Assembly (NCBI RefSeq): GCF_014779715.1
Contig: NZ_JACXYU010000003.1
Location: 62,001 to 126,000, forward strand
DNA: 64,000 nucleotides
Direction: 5' to 3'
Source: Streptomyces chumphonensis
GTDB lineage: Bacteria; Actinomycetota; Actinomycetes; Streptomycetales; Streptomycetaceae
This document shows positions 16,530-25,122 of the stretch, piece after piece. The notes under the pieces were generated by a model. It saw only the letters and a program-made list of their open reading frames with translations, was not told where the DNA came from and did not search any database. Position numbers and translations under genes: made by a program. Numbering within the stretch: position 1 is the stretch's first letter; each line of letters starts with the position of its first letter.

Positions 16530-17543
16530 ATGGGTCAGGCGGTGGAGCTGGACGTGGACGGGCGGACCGTACGCCTGTCCAACCCGGACAAGGTGTACTT
16601 CCCCGAGCGCGGGTTCACCAAGCGGGACGTGGCCGCGTACTACCTCGCGGTCGGGGAGGGCGTCCTGCGCGCGCTGCGCGACCGCCCCACCACGCTCCAG
16701 CGTCACCCGGACGGCGTAGCGGGGGAGTTCTTCTACCAGAAGCGGGCGCCGAAGGGGCTGCCGGAGTGGATCCCCACCGAACGGATCACCTTCCCCAGCG
16801 GACGCCACGCGGACGAGATCTGCCCCACCGAGATCGCCGCCGTGATCTGGGCCGCCAACCTGGGCACCCTCTCCTTCCACCCCTGGCCCGTGCGGCGCGG
16901 GGACGCCGAACACCCCGACGAACTGCGGATCGACCTCGACCCGCAGCCCGGCACCGGGTTCGACGACGCCCGCTGGGCCGCCCAGCGCCTGGCCGAACTG
17001 CTGGACGGGTTCGGGCTGCGCGGCTGGCCGAAGACGTCCGGCGGGCGCGGCCTGCACGTCTTCGTGCCCATCGAACCGCGCTGGACGTTCACCGACGTCC
17101 GCCGCGCGGCCATCGCCGTCGCCCGCGCCCTGGAGCGGGTGGACCCCGACCGGATCACCACCGCGTGGTGGAAGGAGGAGCGCGGCGAGCGGATCTTCGT
17201 CGACTACAACCAGACGGCCCGCGACCGCACCATCGCCGCCGCCTACTCCGTCCGGCCGCACCCGAGGGCCCAGGTGTCCGCACCGCTGCGCTGGGAGGAG
17301 CTGGACGCGGCCCGCCCCGAGGACTTCGACCTGGCCACCATGCCCGCCCGGTTCGCCGAGGAGGGGGACGTCCACGCCGACATGGAGCGGCACGCCTTCC
17401 GGCTCGACGCGCTGCTGGAACTCGCCGAGCGGGACGCCCGGGACCACGGTCTCAGCGATCTGCCCTACCCGCCCGACTACCCGAAGATGCCGGGGGAGCC
17501 CAAGCGCGTGCAGCCGAGCCGCGCCAAGCGCGACCCGCACTGA
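16530..17543 (+). CDS. LigD-type DNA/RNA polymerase domain protein (PolDom)
   Basis: 337-residue stand-alone archaeo-eukaryotic primase-like polymerase. Landmarks: LSNPDKVYFPERGFTK, QRHPDGVAGEFFYQKRAPKG, the metal-binding pair Asp135 and Asp137 in RIDLDPQPG, TSGGRGLHVFVPI and FVDYNQTARDRTIAAAYS. Such proteins add ribonucleotides at DNA ends during non-homologous end-joining. ATG 16530 gives the usual N terminus. It is divergent from the LigC gene and probably co-regulated with it. The ligase and phosphoesterase domains of full LigD are absent, so it works as a separate subunit. Confidence 0.93.
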   Translation: MGQAVELDVDGRTVRLSNPDKVYFPERGFTKRDVAAYYLAVGEGVLRALRDRPTTLQRHPDGVAGEFFYQKRAPKGLPEWIPTERITFPSGRHADEICPTEIAAVIWAANLGTLSFHPWPVRRGDAEHPDELRIDLDPQPGTGFDDARWAAQRLAELLDGFGLRGWPKTSGGRGLHVFVPIEPRWTFTDVRRAAIAVARALERVDPDRITTAWWKEERGERIFVDYNQTARDRTIAAAYSVRPHPRAQVSAPLRWEELDAARPEDFDLATMPARFAEEGDVHADMERHAFRLDALLELAERDARDHGLSDLPYPPDYPKMPGEPKRVQPSRAKRDPH

Positions 17544-17601
17544 CCCCGGCCCCTCCGCCCGGCCCCGGCCGCGCGACGGGGCGCCCGGCCCGGACGCACG
17601 G

Positions 17602-17634
17602 CGGCCCGTGGACGCGCGGGGCGTCCACGGGCCG
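17602..17634. terminator. Bidirectional terminator between the polymerase gene and the chaplin gene
   Basis: A perfect 14-bp stem (17602-17615 with 17621-17634) with a 5-base loop lies between two convergent genes. There is no T-run, as is usual in Streptomyces. Confidence 0.75.
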
Positions 17635-17670
17635 GGAGCCGCCGGGGCGGCCCGCTGGTGATCCGTCAGA

Positions 17671-17922
17671 TCACTTGTTGATGCAGGTGTTGCCGAACGT
17701 CGGGTTCAGCAGGCCGACGATGTTCACGGAGTTGCCGCAGAGGTTGATCGGCACGGCGACCGGGACCTGCACGACGTTGCCGCTGAGGACACCGGGGGAG
17801 TTCACGGCCGCGCCCTGAGCGCTCGCGCCCGAGTCCCCGTGCGCCAGGGCGGAACCCGCGCCGCCGGCCACCAGGGCACAGCCCGCCGCGGCCAGGGTGG
17901 TCGCCTTGACGATGCGCTTCAT
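17671..17922 (-). CDS. Short chaplin (secreted surface-active amyloid protein)
   Basis: 83 residues: signal peptide (MKRIVKATTLAAAGCALVAG, cleaved after SALA or nearby) and one chaplin domain, which assembles into amyloid-like fibres that make aerial hyphae hydrophobic. The mature part carries the family pattern GAAVNSPGVLSGNVVQVPV, NLCGNSVNIVGLLNPTFGN and the two Cys that form the disulfide. The ribosome-binding site AAGGAGAG precedes the ATG. A BldN-like promoter lies upstream. It diverges from an exopolysaccharide operon, so two surface systems share the intergenic region. Which S. coelicolor short chaplin it matches best is not decided here. Confidence 0.93.
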   Translation of the reverse strand: MKRIVKATTLAAAGCALVAGGAGSALAHGDSGASAQGAAVNSPGVLSGNVVQVPVAVPINLCGNSVNIVGLLNPTFGNTCINK

Positions 17923-18299
17923 GATCTCTCCTTATGTCACAGCTTTTGACAGCGTTGATGGGGCACTCCGCTCAACGACGCCGGGGGGAGCGGGATACGC
18001 CCGGTCACCCGTTGGTGCGGTGCCGCTGCGCCGCCCGGGGGTGCCCGGTGGCGGGAACGCGGGACGTGGGGGTCGGTGCGCTGATCCGACGAGTCCGATG
18101 AGTTCGATGAATCGTATGACCCGGTGAACACCAGACATATCAGCGCGTCTGACATGGTTTCAGCTCATAATCTGCCAAAGTTCCTTTCTGGCAGCCGTCG
18201 TACTGCTCCGGACCCGACCGGCCCCCGCCGCCGCGTCCCGTGAGAGCACCGGCGAGCGGCCCGCCATCCGTACCGCCGGACCCCGGGGGAGAAGTACGC
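17923..18299. other. Intergenic region between the chaplin gene and the exopolysaccharide operon
   Basis: Contains no convincing gene. It holds the BldN-like promoter (17972-17999), a TGTCA-N7-TGACA inverted repeat just above the chaplin start (17935-17951), a CAGAC-N10-GTCTG repeat (18132-18151), a -10-like CATAAT on the + strand (18166-18171) without an obvious -35, and a CTGCCA/TGGCAG hairpin (18172-18194) just downstream of that -10. The stretch from about 18080 to 18190 is markedly less G+C-rich than its surroundings, as expected for a regulated promoter region. Confidence 0.6.
17972..17999 (-). promoter_or_regulatory. BldN-type (ECF sigma) promoter of the chaplin gene
   Basis: Read on the - strand: CGTATC, 16 bases, CGTTGA. 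This matches the published BldN consensus CGTAAC-N16-CGTTGA with one mismatch in the -35 and none in the -10. It lies 50 bases upstream of the chaplin ATG. BldN dependence of chaplin genes is established for S. coelicolor and S. venezuelae; here it is inferred. Confidence 0.65.
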
Positions 18300-19478
18300 G
18301 TGCCCTATCACGACCGCCCACCGCACCAGCTGACGGTGGTCCACATCGCCCAGCCCGTCGACGGAGGCGTCGCCCGGGTCGTCACCGACCTCGTGCGGGC
18401 GCAGTGCGAGGAGGGCCTCGGCGTCCACCTCCTCTGCCCGCCCGACGGGCCGCTGGCCGGTGCCGCACGCTCCGCTGGCGCGACGGTCCACCCCTGGCCG
18501 GCCCAGCGCGCCCCCGGCCCCGCGCTCCCCGCCGAGACCGCCCGCCTGGCCCGCGCCCTGCGGCCGCTGCGCCCCGACGTCGTCCACGCGCACAGCGCCA
18601 AGGCCGGACTCGCCGCCCGGCTCGCCCTGCGCGGACGCGTCCCCACGCTCTTCCAGCCGCACGCCTGGTCCTTCGACGCCGTGCACGGCACCGCCGCCCG
18701 ACTCGCCCGGACGTGGGAACGCGCCGCCGCCCGCTGGACCGCCGCCGCGGTCTGCGTCAGCGACGACGAACGGCGGCGCGGGACGGAGGCCGGGATCGCC
18801 GCCCCCTGGCACGTCGTGCCCAACGGCGTCGACCTGGACCACTTCCGCCCCGCGGGTGACGCCGACCGGCACGCCGCCCGCGCCGCGCTGCCCGCCCTCG
18901 ACGGCGTCCCGCCCGGTGCCCCGCTGCTCGTCTGCGTGGCCCGGCTGTGCCGCCAGAAGGGCCAGGACGTCCTGCTGCGGGCGTGGCCGGCGGTCAGCGC
19001 GCACCGTCCCGACGCCCGGCTCGTGCTCGTCGGCGACGGTCCCGAGCGCGACCGGCTGCTGCACGCGGCCCCCGGCCGGGTCGTCCTCGCGGGCGCGGCC
19101 GCCGACCCCCGCCCCTGGTACCGGGCGGCCGACCTCGTCGTGCTCCCCTCCCGTTGGGAGGGGATGGCGCTGGCCCCGCTGGAGGCCATGGCCACCGGCC
19201 GGCCCGTCGTGCTCACCGACGTCACCGGTGCCCGCGAGAGCCTGCCGCCCGCACTGCACGGCCCCTGCCTGGTGCCCCCCGAGGACCCCTCGGCACTGTC
19301 CCGTGCCCTGACCCGGCTGCTGACCGACCCCCGGCGTCGGTCGGCCGCCGCCGCGTGCGCCCTGCAGCACGTCCGCAACCACCACGACGTACGACGTACG
19401 GCGGCAGCCGTCGCGGAGCTCTACCGCGACGTGCTCCGCGGCCCGCACGAGCAGAGCGCCCAGCGCGTCGAGCGATGA
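18300..19478 (+). CDS. GT4-family glycosyltransferase, first gene of the exopolysaccharide operon
   Basis: 392 residues, GT-B fold. The N-terminal acceptor domain shows VVHIAQPVDGGVARVV and DVVHAHSAKAGLAARLALRG; the C-terminal donor domain shows VCVARLCRQKGQDVLLRAW, LVLVGDGPERD and PSRWEGMALAPLEAMATG, with the EX7E motif of retaining GT4 enzymes. GTG 18300 was chosen because GGGGGAGAA stands just upstream. It adds a sugar to the lipid-linked repeat unit on the cytoplasmic face. The undecaprenyl-phosphate sugar transferase gene follows 12 bases later. Confidence 0.9.
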   Translation: MPYHDRPPHQLTVVHIAQPVDGGVARVVTDLVRAQCEEGLGVHLLCPPDGPLAGAARSAGATVHPWPAQRAPGPALPAETARLARALRPLRPDVVHAHSAKAGLAARLALRGRVPTLFQPHAWSFDAVHGTAARLARTWERAAARWTAAAVCVSDDERRRGTEAGIAAPWHVVPNGVDLDHFRPAGDADRHAARAALPALDGVPPGAPLLVCVARLCRQKGQDVLLRAWPAVSAHRPDARLVLVGDGPERDRLLHAAPGRVVLAGAAADPRPWYRAADLVVLPSRWEGMALAPLEAMATGRPVVLTDVTGARESLPPALHGPCLVPPEDPSALSRALTRLLTDPRRRSAAAACALQHVRNHHDVRRTAAAVAELYRDVLRGPHEQSAQRVER

Positions 19479-19490
19479 CCACGGAGAACC

Positions 19491-20999
19491 ATGAGTACGG
19501 AGAGCGCTGACACCTCGGGTGCCGCCCCCACGACCACGGTGGATCACGCGGCCCCCAAGGTCTTCCCCCCACCCCGCTCCGCGCCCCGGCCCGCCGGCCG
19601 CCGGCCCGACCACGTCCAGCGGGCCCGCCGGGGCGACGCCGTCCCCCTCGCGGCGGCCGACTGCCTGGCCGCCGCCGTGGCGGCCGGCGCCTGCACTTCG
19701 GCCGGGGCGCCCGCCGCCCAGGTCCTCGGCGTGCTGGCGCCCGCCGTCGTCCTCACCGTGCTCCTGCACGCGCGCGGCGGCCTCTACCGGCCCGCGCCGC
19801 TGGCCGCCGCCTCCGACGAGCTGCCCGCGCTCCTCGCCCGGACCGCCGCCGCCTGGGGGCTGTCCGCCGCCCTGTGGGCGGGCCTCAGCCCGGACGACGG
19901 ACTGCGCCTGAGCGCCCTGCTCGCGCTCGTCACCGGGCACGTCGTGCTGGCCACGGCCGGCCGGGGAGGCGTCCTCGTCCTCCGCCGCCGTGCGCTGCGG
20001 CGCCGGCCACGCGCCACGCTCGTCGTCGGCCCGACCGCCACCGGGCACCGGCTCGGCCGGGTCCTCCACGAGCACCCGCAGTACGGACTGCGGCCCGTCG
20101 GAGTGGTCTCGACCGACGCCCGGGCCGCCGACGCCACGCCGGGCGACCGTCCGCCGCTGCCCGTCCTGGAGTCCGAGGAGGACATCACCCGGGCCGTCGT
20201 CCAGAACGTCGTCCGGCAGGCCGTCCTCACCCGCACCCCCGAGAGCGACCCGCGCACCGCGGGCGTCGCGACCCTGCTGCGCGCCCACGGATGCACCCTG
20301 TGGATCGCCGACGACGAGCAGGCCGTCGTCCCGGCCGTCCCGCACCGCCCGGGTCGGGCGCCCGGTGCCCACCTGTGGGGGTTCGCGTGCCGACGGCTGG
20401 ACCCGCCCCCGGCGCGCACGGTGGCCACCCGCGCCAAACGCGTCCTCGACCTGCTGCTCGTCGTCCCCGCCCTCGTGCTCGCGTCGCCTGTGCTGCTGGC
20501 CTGCGCCGCCGCCGTCCGGCTGGCCGACGGGCCCGGCGTCGTCTTCCGCCAGGAGCGCGTCGGGCGCGACGGCCGCCCGTTCACCCTGCTGAAGTTCCGC
20601 ACGCTGCGCCCCGCCGACGCCTACGAGTCGGCGACGTTGTGGAGCGTGGCCCGCGACCGGCGCATGAGCCGGGTCGGCAGCCTCCTGCGCCGCAGCTCGC
20701 TCGACGAGCTGCCGCAGCTGTGGAACGTCCTGCGCGGGGACATGAGCCTGGTCGGCCCGCGCCCCGAGCGGCCCTACTTCGTCGCCAAGTTCAGCGAGAC
20801 CTACCCCGGCTACGCGCGGCGGCACCGCATGCCCGTCGGCATCACCGGGCTCGCCCAGGTGCACGGCCTGCGTGGCGACACCTCCATCGAGGACCGCGCC
20901 CGCTTCGACAACCACTACATCGCGAGCTGGACGCTGTGGCAGGACGTGCGCATCCTCGTGCGGACCGTCACCTCCCTGGTCCGGCACGGCGGGAGCTGA
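19491..20999 (+). CDS. Exopolysaccharide-initiating polyprenyl glycosylphosphotransferase
   Basis: 502 residues of the WbaP/CpsE type: four or five N-terminal membrane segments, a central nucleotide-binding-like domain (about residues 165-290) and the C-terminal bacterial sugar transferase domain, with KRVLDLLLVVPALVLASPVL, VFRQERVGRDGRPFTLLKFR, SSLDELPQLWNVLRGDMSLV, GPRPERPYF and GITGLAQVHGLRG. It transfers sugar-1-phosphate from a nucleotide sugar to undecaprenyl phosphate and so starts repeat-unit assembly. Its presence shows the operon makes its own lipid-linked polymer. CGGAGAACC precedes the ATG; the polymerase gene starts two bases after the stop. Confidence 0.93.
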   Translation: MSTESADTSGAAPTTTVDHAAPKVFPPPRSAPRPAGRRPDHVQRARRGDAVPLAAADCLAAAVAAGACTSAGAPAAQVLGVLAPAVVLTVLLHARGGLYRPAPLAAASDELPALLARTAAAWGLSAALWAGLSPDDGLRLSALLALVTGHVVLATAGRGGVLVLRRRALRRRPRATLVVGPTATGHRLGRVLHEHPQYGLRPVGVVSTDARAADATPGDRPPLPVLESEEDITRAVVQNVVRQAVLTRTPESDPRTAGVATLLRAHGCTLWIADDEQAVVPAVPHRPGRAPGAHLWGFACRRLDPPPARTVATRAKRVLDLLLVVPALVLASPVLLACAAAVRLADGPGVVFRQERVGRDGRPFTLLKFRTLRPADAYESATLWSVARDRRMSRVGSLLRRSSLDELPQLWNVLRGDMSLVGPRPERPYFVAKFSETYPGYARRHRMPVGITGLAQVHGLRGDTSIEDRARFDNHYIASWTLWQDVRILVRTVTSLVRHGGS

Positions 21000-21001
21000 G
21001 C

Positions 21002-22459
21002 GTGGCCACCGCGACGGCCCCGCGCCCCCGGGCACCGGACGGCACGGCACCGTCCCCCCGACCCGTCGCCGACCCGGCACCGGCACCGTCCCCGTCTTAC
21101 CGGGCCACCGGCCGCACGACCCGGGCCCGGTGGGCCCGCTACGCCCCCGGCCTGCCGGTGGTGGCCGTCCTCCTCCTCCTGTGCCTGCCCACCGGCTCCG
21201 GCGACTCCCGCGTCACCCCCGCCGACGCGGCCTGCGCCGCCCTCGTCCTGTGGTGCGCCCTGCGGGCCCTGCGCGAGCGCGAGCGGCCGCTGACCCGCCG
21301 CGCCGCCCTCGTCCTCGCCGCGCCCGCCGTCGGCATCGCCCTGGCCGCCATCACCTCCCGCGACCCGGCCGCCGGCCTGCCCGGCCTCGTCCGGTACCTG
21401 GAGGTCTTCGTCCTCGTCCCGGCCGCCGTCGTCCTCGCGCTGCGCCACCCCCGCCACGCCCGCCTCGTCATGGCCGGGCTGCTGCTGCTCGCCGTCGTGC
21501 AGGGCGCGGTCGGCGTCCACCAGTACGTCACCGGCACCGGCGCCTCCTACCGGGGCCAGGACATCCGGGCCGTCGGCACCTTCGGCCCGCTGGACGTGAT
21601 GGGCATGTCCACCGTCGTCTCCCACGGCCTCCTCGTCGCCCTGGCCGTGGGCCTCGCACCCCCCGCCCGCAGCCCCCGCTGGCTGCGTCCGGCCGCGCTC
21701 GGCTGCGCCGCCGCGCTCGTCGTGCCGCTCGTCCTCTCCTTCAGCCGGGGCGCCTGGATCGCCACGGCCGTCGCCTGCGCGGCCGTGCTGCTGCTCGCCG
21801 GGGCCCGGCTCGCGCTGCGCACCCTGGCCGTCGTCGCCTGCGCCGGCGTCGTCCTCGTCGGCGGCTTCGGCATCGGGTCGCAGCTCATCGGCGAACGCCT
21901 GGGCAGCATCACCGACGTGACCGCCGCGCCCGACCAGTCGGTCACCGACCGGTACACCCTGTGGGCCGCCGCCGTCAGCATCTGGCGTGACGCCCCCCTG
22001 ACCGGCGTCGGCCTCAAGGGCTTCCCCGACCACCGCGACGCCCACGCCTCGTTGGCCCTCTCCTCCGGCAGCGACATCGCCGGCGCGGGCAGCGACTTCC
22101 GGCGCGAACCGCTGCTCTCCCCCCACAACATGTACCTCCTCGTCCTCAGCGAGCAGGGGCTCGTCGGGCTGCTCGCCCTCGGCGGCTCCTGGGCCGCCCT
22201 CGCGGTGTGCGCCGTGCGCCGGCTGCGCACCGGCCCCGCCCCGCCAGGCGCGCCGGGGGGCCGGTGGGCGGAACGGGACTGCGGACTGCTCGCCGTGGGC
22301 ATGCTCTGCTGGCAGCTCGTCGACTTCCTCTACGCCGACATCGGAGGCCCCTCCACGGCGCTGACGGGCATCGTCTTCGGATTCGTCGCCTGGTGGGCGC
22401 TGGCGGCGCGCCCGGCCGGGGAGCCCGGCCCCGCCGCACGGACGGCGGTCGGCCGGTGA
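21002..22459 (+). CDS. O-antigen ligase/polymerase (Wzy-like) membrane protein
   Basis: 485 residues with 10-12 hydrophobic segments and the Wzy_C/O-antigen-ligase domain: GTFGPLDVMGMSTVVSHGL, VLSFSRGAWIATAVACAAVL (conserved Arg in the SRGAW motif), then a large extracellular loop containing RYTLWAAAVSIWRDAPLTGV and LLSPHNMYLLVLSEQGLVG, with the conserved HN/E pattern. It is expected to polymerise the lipid-linked repeat unit outside the membrane. GTG 21002 follows the previous stop by two bases; its own stop overlaps the next GTG (GTGA). Confidence 0.88.
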   Translation: MATATAPRPRAPDGTAPSPRPVADPAPAPSPSYRATGRTTRARWARYAPGLPVVAVLLLLCLPTGSGDSRVTPADAACAALVLWCALRALRERERPLTRRAALVLAAPAVGIALAAITSRDPAAGLPGLVRYLEVFVLVPAAVVLALRHPRHARLVMAGLLLLAVVQGAVGVHQYVTGTGASYRGQDIRAVGTFGPLDVMGMSTVVSHGLLVALAVGLAPPARSPRWLRPAALGCAAALVVPLVLSFSRGAWIATAVACAAVLLLAGARLALRTLAVVACAGVVLVGGFGIGSQLIGERLGSITDVTAAPDQSVTDRYTLWAAAVSIWRDAPLTGVGLKGFPDHRDAHASLALSSGSDIAGAGSDFRREPLLSPHNMYLLVLSEQGLVGLLALGGSWAALAVCAVRRLRTGPAPPGAPGGRWAERDCGLLAVGMLCWQLVDFLYADIGGPSTALTGIVFGFVAWWALAARPAGEPGPAARTAVGR

Positions 22460-24189
22460 CCGACGTGACCACCGCACGGCCCCACGCCGCCGAACCGTCC
22501 GGCCCCGACCCCGCACCGGCGGCGCCGTCCGGCTCACCGCTGGGCCGGTTCCTCGCCCGCGCCGCCGCCCTCACGGCCCTCCTGACGGCGGCCGGCGCGC
22601 TGCTCGGACTCGTGCGCGACCAGACCATCGCCCACCTCTTCGGCGCGGGCAGCGGCACCGACGCCTTCCTGGTGGCCTGGACCCTGCCCGAGATGGCGGC
22701 GACCCTCCTCATCGAGGACGCCATGGCCCTGCTCCTCGTGCCCGCCTTCAGCCTCGCCCTCTCCCGCCGCGCGGCCGCCGACGCCCCCACGGACCCGGTA
22801 CGGGACCTCGTGGCGGCCACCCTCCCCCGGCTCCTGCTCGTCCTCGGCGCCGCCACCACGCTGCTCGTCCTCGCCGCGCCGCTCCTGGTGCGCACCCTCG
22901 CCCCCGGGCTGGACGAGCCCGGGCTCGCGGTGGACTGCACCCGGCTGACCGCGCTGACCGTGCTGGCGTTCGGCGTCGCCGGGTACTTCAGCGCCGCCCT
23001 GCGCGCGCACCGCAGCTTCGCCCCGCCCGCCGCCATCTACGCCGCCTACAACCTGACCATCATCGCCACCGTGGTCCTCTGCCACACCGTTCTGGGCGTC
23101 CGGGCCGCAGCGCTCGGCGTCGCCCTGGGCGGCGGCCTGATGGCCCTCGTACAGCTCCCCTTCGTCCTGCGCCACCTGACCGCCCGTCGGCGCGGGCACG
23201 ACGCCGCCCGGGCGCGGGCCGGCGTCGTGCCCGGTCGGCGCCGTGCCCGCCGACCGGCGGACCCGGCCGCCCGACCGACGCTGCTGGGGGCCGCCCTGCT
23301 CGCCCCGGTGATCCTCTTCTGCGTGGGACGTCAGTCGCAGGTGCTGATCGAGCGGTACCTCGCCTCCTCCCTGCCCGCCGGAGCCATCTCGCACCTCAAC
23401 TACGCGCAGAAGGTCGCGCAGATGCCGATGGTGCTCTCCCTGATGATCTGCACCGTCACCTTCCCCGTCGTGGCCCGGGCCATGGCCGACGGCGCCGCCG
23501 AGCAGGCCCGCCGCCGCGTCGAACGCGACCTGCACCTCGCCGCCGTCGTCGTCCTCCTGGGCGCCGCCTACGTGCTGGCCTGCGCGCCGCAGATCATCCA
23601 GCTCCTCTTCCAGCGCGGCGCCTTCGGTCCGGAGGACACCGCCGCCACCGCATCGGTGATGCGGGTGTACGCCGTCGGGCTGCTCGGCCACAGCCTCGTC
23701 GGCGCGCTCGTGCGCCCGTTCTTCTCCGCCGCCCGCCCCACCTGGTACCCGGCCCTCGCGATGGCCGCCGGGATGGCCGTCACCGTGGCGGCCGGGGCGT
23801 GGACGGCCCCGCACTTCGGCATCCACGGCATCGCCGCCGCCAACGCCGCCGGGATCACCCTCACGGCGGCCCTGCTCCTGTACGGACTCGGCAGCCGCGT
23901 CATCCCCCTCGACGTCCGCCGCATGGTCTCCGGGCTCGTCCGGCTCGTCGCGACCGCCGCCGTCGCCGCGCTCGCCGCCTGGTCCGTCGCGGGTCTGTGC
24001 CCCGGCCCGCTGACCGCCGCGTCCGCCGGGGGAGCCGCCCTCGTGGCCGCGTTCGCCGGCGCGGGCCTCCTCCTGCGCGCGCCCGAGGTGGCCGGACCCG
24101 TCGCCGCGGGTCTGCGCCGCGCGGCCCGCAGGGCCGCCCCCGGCCCGGTGGCGCCCACCACGACGCGGCCGCCCGAAACCGACCGCTGA
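22456..24189 (+). CDS. MurJ/MviN-like lipid-linked oligosaccharide flippase (Wzx role)
   Basis: 577 residues with about fourteen membrane segments and MurJ landmarks: LGLVRDQTIAHLFGAGSGTD, AFLVAWTLPEM, GYFSAALRAHRSFA, LNYAQKVAQMPMVLSLMICT and LLFQRGAFGPEDT. MurJ proteins flip lipid II; copies inside polysaccharide clusters usually flip the polymer repeat unit, which is the likely role here because the gene is coupled by GTGA overlap to the polymerase gene. The C-terminal 60 residues are Ala/Arg-rich and cytoplasmic. A housekeeping murJ should exist elsewhere in the genome. Confidence 0.9.
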   Translation: MTDVTTARPHAAEPSGPDPAPAAPSGSPLGRFLARAAALTALLTAAGALLGLVRDQTIAHLFGAGSGTDAFLVAWTLPEMAATLLIEDAMALLLVPAFSLALSRRAAADAPTDPVRDLVAATLPRLLLVLGAATTLLVLAAPLLVRTLAPGLDEPGLAVDCTRLTALTVLAFGVAGYFSAALRAHRSFAPPAAIYAAYNLTIIATVVLCHTVLGVRAAALGVALGGGLMALVQLPFVLRHLTARRRGHDAARARAGVVPGRRRARRPADPAARPTLLGAALLAPVILFCVGRQSQVLIERYLASSLPAGAISHLNYAQKVAQMPMVLSLMICTVTFPVVARAMADGAAEQARRRVERDLHLAAVVVLLGAAYVLACAPQIIQLLFQRGAFGPEDTAATASVMRVYAVGLLGHSLVGALVRPFFSAARPTWYPALAMAAGMAVTVAAGAWTAPHFGIHGIAAANAAGITLTAALLLYGLGSRVIPLDVRRMVSGLVRLVATAAVAALAAWSVAGLCPGPLTAASAGGAALVAAFAGAGLLLRAPEVAGPVAAGLRRAARRAAPGPVAPTTTRPPETDR

Positions 24190-24240
24190 CCGCACCGTCC
24201 GCCCGACCGCTCCCGACCGCCCACCTCGAAGGAGGCAGCC

Positions 24241-25122
24241 ATGTCCGCCGACCCGGCAGCCGCCGCCGCACCCGCCGGCCCCCCGGTCACCGCACCGCCG
24301 AACCCCGCCACACCGGCCCCCGCCCGGCCCGGCCGCCCGCACGGCGACCGTCCCGGCGGTGCGCCCGGCCGCCCCCGCGTGCCCGCCCCCGCCCACCGCG
24401 GGCGGCGCGCCGTCGCCCCCTGGGTCCTGATGTACCACTCCGTCGACGACGGGGCCGAGGACCCCTACGACATCACCGTCCCGCCCGCCCGTCTCGAACG
24501 GCAGCTTGCCTGGCTCGGCCGACGCGGGCTGACCGGCGTGGGCGTCGGCGAGCTGCTCCGGGCCCACGCCGCCGGGCGGTCGCGCGGACTCGTCGGCCTC
24601 ACCTTCGACGACGGCTACGCCGACTTCACCGAGCACGCCCTCCCGCTGCTGCGCCGGCACGCCTGCACCGCCACCGTCTTCGTCCTGCCCGGACGACTCG
24701 GCGGCGACAACGCCTGGGACGCCGACGGACCGCGCAAGCCGCTGCTGGACGCCGACGGCATCCGCGCCGTCGCCGCCGCCGGCATGGAGATCGGCTCCCA
24801 CGGGCTCCTCCACGAGCGGCTGACGACCGTCGGCGACGCCGTCCTGCACGAGGAGACGCACCGCAGCCGCGCCCTGCTGCACGACCTCACCGGGACGCCG
24901 CCCGCCGGGTTCTGCTACCCGTACGGCGCCGTCGACTCCCGGGCCGTCCGGGCCGTCCGGGCGGCCGGATACGCCTACGCCTGCGCCGTGGACCCCGGAC
25001 CGCTCACCGGACCGCACGCGCTGCCGCGCATCCATGTCGGCGCCCGCGACACCGCGTTGCGGCTGCGGGCCAAGCAACTGCTCCATCCGCTGCGTCGCCC
25101 GGCGCTTCCCGAGGACGTGTGA
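24241..25122 (+). CDS. Polysaccharide deacetylase (NodB/CE4 family)
   Basis: 293 residues. After a Pro/Ala-rich N-terminal stretch of about 60 residues, the CE4 domain starts at VLMYHSVDD. Motif 1 LTFDDGYADF has the metal-binding and catalytic Asp pair, motif 2 SHGLLHERL has the two metal His, and motif 3 FCYPYGAVD follows. It removes N-acetyl groups from polymer amino sugars, so the exopolysaccharide probably contains GlcNAc- or similar residues. No clear signal peptide is seen, so it may act in the cytoplasm or leave by another route. GAAGGAGG precedes the ATG; the next gene starts within its stop codon (TGATG). Confidence 0.9.
   Translation: MSADPAAAAAPAGPPVTAPPNPATPAPARPGRPHGDRPGGAPGRPRVPAPAHRGRRAVAPWVLMYHSVDDGAEDPYDITVPPARLERQLAWLGRRGLTGVGVGELLRAHAAGRSRGLVGLTFDDGYADFTEHALPLLRRHACTATVFVLPGRLGGDNAWDADGPRKPLLDADGIRAVAAAGMEIGSHGLLHERLTTVGDAVLHEETHRSRALLHDLTGTPPAGFCYPYGAVDSRAVRAVRAAGYAYACAVDPGPLTGPHALPRIHVGARDTALRLRAKQLLHPLRRPALPEDV

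Noticed and set aside
18172..18194. CTGCCA/TGGCAG repeat as operator of the exopolysaccharide operon
   Set aside because: Only six paired bases and downstream of the -10-like element; could be a leader hairpin. Not strong enough for a regulatory call.
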